Below, piece after piece: positions 61,939 to 64,000 of a stretch of DNA of 64,000 nt. Position 1 is the first letter of the stretch; each line of letters opens with the position of its first letter. The notes under the pieces are model-generated. The model searched no databases. It was not told the origin of the DNA and saw only the letters and a program-made list of their open reading frames with translations. Where the stretch lies: assembly GCF_000498395.2 (NCBI RefSeq), contig NZ_CP010979.1:6106001-6170000 (forward strand), written 5' to 3'. This DNA is from Pseudomonas putida S13.1.2 (GTDB lineage Bacteria; Pseudomonadota; Gammaproteobacteria; Pseudomonadales; Pseudomonadaceae). The translations under genes and the position numbers were made by a program.

Positions 61939-62529
61939 ATGGAAATACGCCTGTTGCACGGCGCCGCTATCGCGCCATACATCGATGACCTCGCTCGCCT
62001 GCGCCTTAGCGTGTTTCGCGAGTTTCCCTACCTTTACGACGGTACCCCGGAGTACGAGGCTGACTACCTGGCCGGCTATGCCCGCTCCGGGCGTAGCCTG
62101 GTGGTGCTGGCGCTGGACGACGGCAAGGTGGTTGGCGCGTCCACTGGCCTGCCGCTGGTGGATGTCGCCCCCGAGTTCCAGCAACCGTTTCTGGCCCAGG
62201 GGCGCGACCCGGCCAGCGTGTATTACTTTGGCGAGTCGCTGGTGTTGCCGGAGTACCGCGGCCAGGGCCTGGGCGTGCGCTTTTTCATCGAACGCGAATC
62301 CTACGCGCACAAACTGGCCGAGTTCGATTATTGCGCGTTCTGCGCGGTGGAGCGGCCAGGCGTGCACCCGCGAAGGCCAGCGGACTACAAGCCATTGCAC
62401 GGCTTCTGGCGCAACCGCGGCTTCCTGCATGACCCGTCATTGCGCACCACCTACGCCTGGCGCGACCTGGATGAACAGGAAAGCTCCGACAAGCTGATGT
62501 CGTTCTGGCTGAAGGAACTGCCGATATGA
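61939..62529 (+). CDS. GNAT family acetyltransferase
   Basis: The 196-residue protein resembles GCN5-type N-acetyltransferases: SLVVLALDDGKVVGASTGLPLV (strands 2-4), then YYFGESLVLPEYRGQGLGVRFFIERESYA with the acetyl-CoA loop RGQGLG. The substrate is unknown. The stop overlaps the start of the nitrilase-family gene (ATGA), forming a two-gene operon seen as a pair in related genomes. Confidence 0.88.
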   Translation: MEIRLLHGAAIAPYIDDLARLRLSVFREFPYLYDGTPEYEADYLAGYARSGRSLVVLALDDGKVVGASTGLPLVDVAPEFQQPFLAQGRDPASVYYFGESLVLPEYRGQGLGVRFFIERESYAHKLAEFDYCAFCAVERPGVHPRRPADYKPLHGFWRNRGFLHDPSLRTTYAWRDLDEQESSDKLMSFWLKELPI

Positions 62530-63398
62530 TCCGCCTGGCGTCCTGCCAGTACGCCATCGAACTGCATGAAACCTGGGACGCCTACGCCGACCACCTGCAG
62601 GGCCTGTGCGCCGAGGCCGTGGAGGCGGGCGCACGCTTGCTGCTGCTGCCCGAATACGCCGGTCTGGTGTTGAGCGGCCAGCTGAGTGCCGAGCAACGGG
62701 GTGACCTGAAGGCTTCGATTGCCGGCATCCAGCCGTTGATCGAGCCATGGAGGGCGCTGTGCGAAAGCCTTGCCCGGCGCTGGGGAATCTACCTGCAACC
62801 GGGCAGCGTGCCGGTCCTGGACAGCGATGGGCGGTACCGTAACCGAGCCTGGTTGTTCGGCCCCAAGGGTGTGCTTGGCTATCAGGACAAGCTGATGATG
62901 ACCCGGTTCGAACGCGAACAGTGGGGCATCGCTGCGGGCCAGGGCCTGCAGGTATTCGACACCGAGTTGGGGCGCCTGGGCTTCCTGATCTGTTATGACA
63001 ATGAATTCCCCATGCTGGCCAGGCACCTGGCCGAGGCGGGTGCCGACCTGATCCTGGCCCCCAGCTGTACCGATACCGAGGCGGGTTACCACCGGGTACG
63101 CATCGGCGCCCAGGCGCGGGCTTTGGAGAACCAGATTGCGGTGTTGCAGAGCCCTACGGTGGGGCATGCGCCGTGGTCGCCGGCGCTGGACGAGAATATC
63201 GGGCGAGCAGGGTTGTTCGTTCCACCGGATCACGGGATGCCGGGGGATGGGGTGGTAGCGTTGAGCGAGGCACTGAGCCCGGCGTGCAGCCAGTGGCTGG
63301 TGTGTGAGGTGGACCTGGAGGAAGTGCGGCGGGTGAGGCGGGAAGGGCAGGTGTTTACCCGCAGGGACTGGCCGGAGCAGTTTGACAGAATCTTGTGA
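62526..63398 (+). CDS. Carbon-nitrogen hydrolase (nitrilase superfamily)
   Basis: The 290-residue protein carries the nitrilase catalytic triad: Glu in LLLLPEYAGLVLS, Lys in LGYQDKLMMTRFERE and Cys in GRLGFLICYDNEFPMLARHL. It likely hydrolyses an amide, since the ICYDNEFP motif fits amidases rather than nitrilases. The substrate is not predictable. It is translationally coupled to the acetyltransferase gene, so the pair may process and modify the same small molecule. A hairpin follows it. Confidence 0.9.
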   Translation: MIRLASCQYAIELHETWDAYADHLQGLCAEAVEAGARLLLLPEYAGLVLSGQLSAEQRGDLKASIAGIQPLIEPWRALCESLARRWGIYLQPGSVPVLDSDGRYRNRAWLFGPKGVLGYQDKLMMTRFEREQWGIAAGQGLQVFDTELGRLGFLICYDNEFPMLARHLAEAGADLILAPSCTDTEAGYHRVRIGAQARALENQIAVLQSPTVGHAPWSPALDENIGRAGLFVPPDHGMPGDGVVALSEALSPACSQWLVCEVDLEEVRRVRREGQVFTRRDWPEQFDRIL

Positions 63399-63400
63399 AG

Positions 63401-63431
63401 ACAGCGGCGCCCGCACAGCAGGCGCCGCTGT
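63401..63431. terminator. Bidirectional hairpin between the nitrilase-family and fumarase genes
   Basis: ACAGCGGCGCC and GGCGCCGCTGT form a perfect 11-base stem around a nine-base loop, between two convergent genes. No long T-run follows on either side, so it is probably a weak or factor-assisted terminator. Confidence 0.75.
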
Positions 63432-63441
63432 TACATCAGGC

Positions 63442-64000
63442 TTACTTCACTTCGACGGCCAGGCTCTCGGCAATCTTGCTCTGCCACAGGGCAGGGCCAG
63501 TGATGTGTACCGACTCACCGTTGCTGTCTACGGCAACGGTAACCGGCATGTCCTTGACGTCGAACTCGTAGATCGCTTCCATGCCCAGCTCGGCGAAGGC
63601 CAGGACCTTCGACTTGCGGATGGCCTGGGCCACCAGGTAGGCAGCGCCGCCAACGGCCATCAGGTACACGGCCTTGTTGTCCTTGATCGCTTCGATGGCG
63701 GTCGGGCCACGCTCGGACTTGCCGATCATGCCCAGCAGGCCGGTCTGCTCGAGGATCTGGCGGGTGAACTTGTCCATGCGGGTAGCGGTGGTCGGGCCAG
63801 CTGGGCCTACCACTTCGTCACCGACCGGGTCGACCGGGCCTACGTAGTAGATGAAGCGGCCTTTCAGGTCCACCGGCAATTCTTCGCCCCGGTTGAGCAT
63901 TTCGACCATGCGCTTGTGGGCGGCGTCGCGGCCGGTCAGCATCTTGCCGTTGAGCAAAATGGTTTCGCCCGGTTTCCAGCTGGCAACTTCTTCCGGGGTG
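63442..64000 (-). CDS. Class I fumarate hydratase, C-terminal part
   Basis: The 5' part of the gene lies beyond the right window edge. The frame is open to the last base and reads TPEEVASWKPGETILLNGKM before continuing LTGRDAAHKRMVEMLNRGEE. The visible 180 residues are the beta domain of iron-sulfur (class I) fumarases, with YYVGPVDPVGDEVVGPAGPTTATRMDKF, GMIGKSERG and VGGAAYLVAQAIRKSK. It interconverts fumarate and malate in the TCA cycle and is oxygen- and iron-sensitive. FumA or FumB cannot be distinguished, so no symbol is given. Confidence 0.92.
   Translation of the reverse strand, partial: TPEEVASWKPGETILLNGKMLTGRDAAHKRMVEMLNRGEELPVDLKGRFIYYVGPVDPVGDEVVGPAGPTTATRMDKFTRQILEQTGLLGMIGKSERGPTAIEAIKDNKAVYLMAVGGAAYLVAQAIRKSKVLAFAELGMEAIYEFDVKDMPVTVAVDSNGESVHITGPALWQSKIAESLAVEVK

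Overview
The window is chromosomal DNA of a GC-rich gammaproteobacterium, almost certainly Pseudomonas of the P. putida group. Three things point there: the dcw and lpxC order, a complete ColRS-WarAB locus whose ColS carries every metal-sensing residue at the position known from P. putida, and 15 intergenic inverted pairs of the P. putida type of REP element. I see no rRNA, tRNA, CRISPR, prophage or insertion sequence. About 61 genes are supported, two of them cut by the window edges (murD at the left, class I fumarase at the right).

Layout. 1-9.5 kb: the end of the division and cell wall cluster (murD'-ftsW-murG-murC-ddlB-ftsQ-ftsA-ftsZ-lpxC), tightly overlapped and closed by a strong terminator. 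9.5-11 kb: an AT-richer orphan gene with a possible sugar-binding fold, then a DUF721 gene. 11-17.2 kb: secA, argJ, a glutathione transferase and a Nudix-TMP synthase fusion. 17.3-20.9 kb (minus strand): a PduO-type cobalamin adenosyltransferase, an orphan PAS histidine kinase and a ketopantoate reductase-like protein. 21-28.5 kb: yajQ, mscS, an MFS exporter, ampG, an alkyltransferase-like protein, a DUF481 outer membrane protein, a HugZ-like protein and fxsA. 28.6-30.8 kb: groES-groEL with a candidate heat-shock promoter.

31-35.7 kb: a PAP2 phosphatase divergent from colR-colS, then warA-warB-small secreted protein. Matches to the ColR operator lie before PAP2 and before warA. 35.8-40 kb: a MexVW-like RND pump without its own outer membrane channel. 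40.2-45.5 kb: a four-gene periplasmic iron-type operon (imelysin, di-heme DUF1111 protein, second imelysin, DUF1513) with a candidate Fur box. 45.6-48.6 kb: bifA (c-di-GMP phosphodiesterase) and sodB. 48.8-54 kb: argO-like and argP, an extended SDR, a coiled-coil membrane protein, and xenB with its ArsR-type regulator.

54-64 kb: acpH, the ornithine-lipid genes olsB-olsA, a short acyl-CoA dehydrogenase-like gene, a serine hydrolase with a cysteine-rich small partner, YceI, a ClsB-like phospholipase D, a DJ-1 family protein, a SnoaL-like protein, an acetyltransferase-nitrilase pair and the fumarase. Much of the window concerns the envelope: peptidoglycan synthesis and recycling, lipid A, secretion, LPS modification, membrane lipids and efflux. 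From memory the gene order follows P. aeruginosa PAO1 from about PA4414 down to PA4333, whereas in P. putida KT2440 groEL and colRS are far apart. This strain would then keep the ancestral arrangement.
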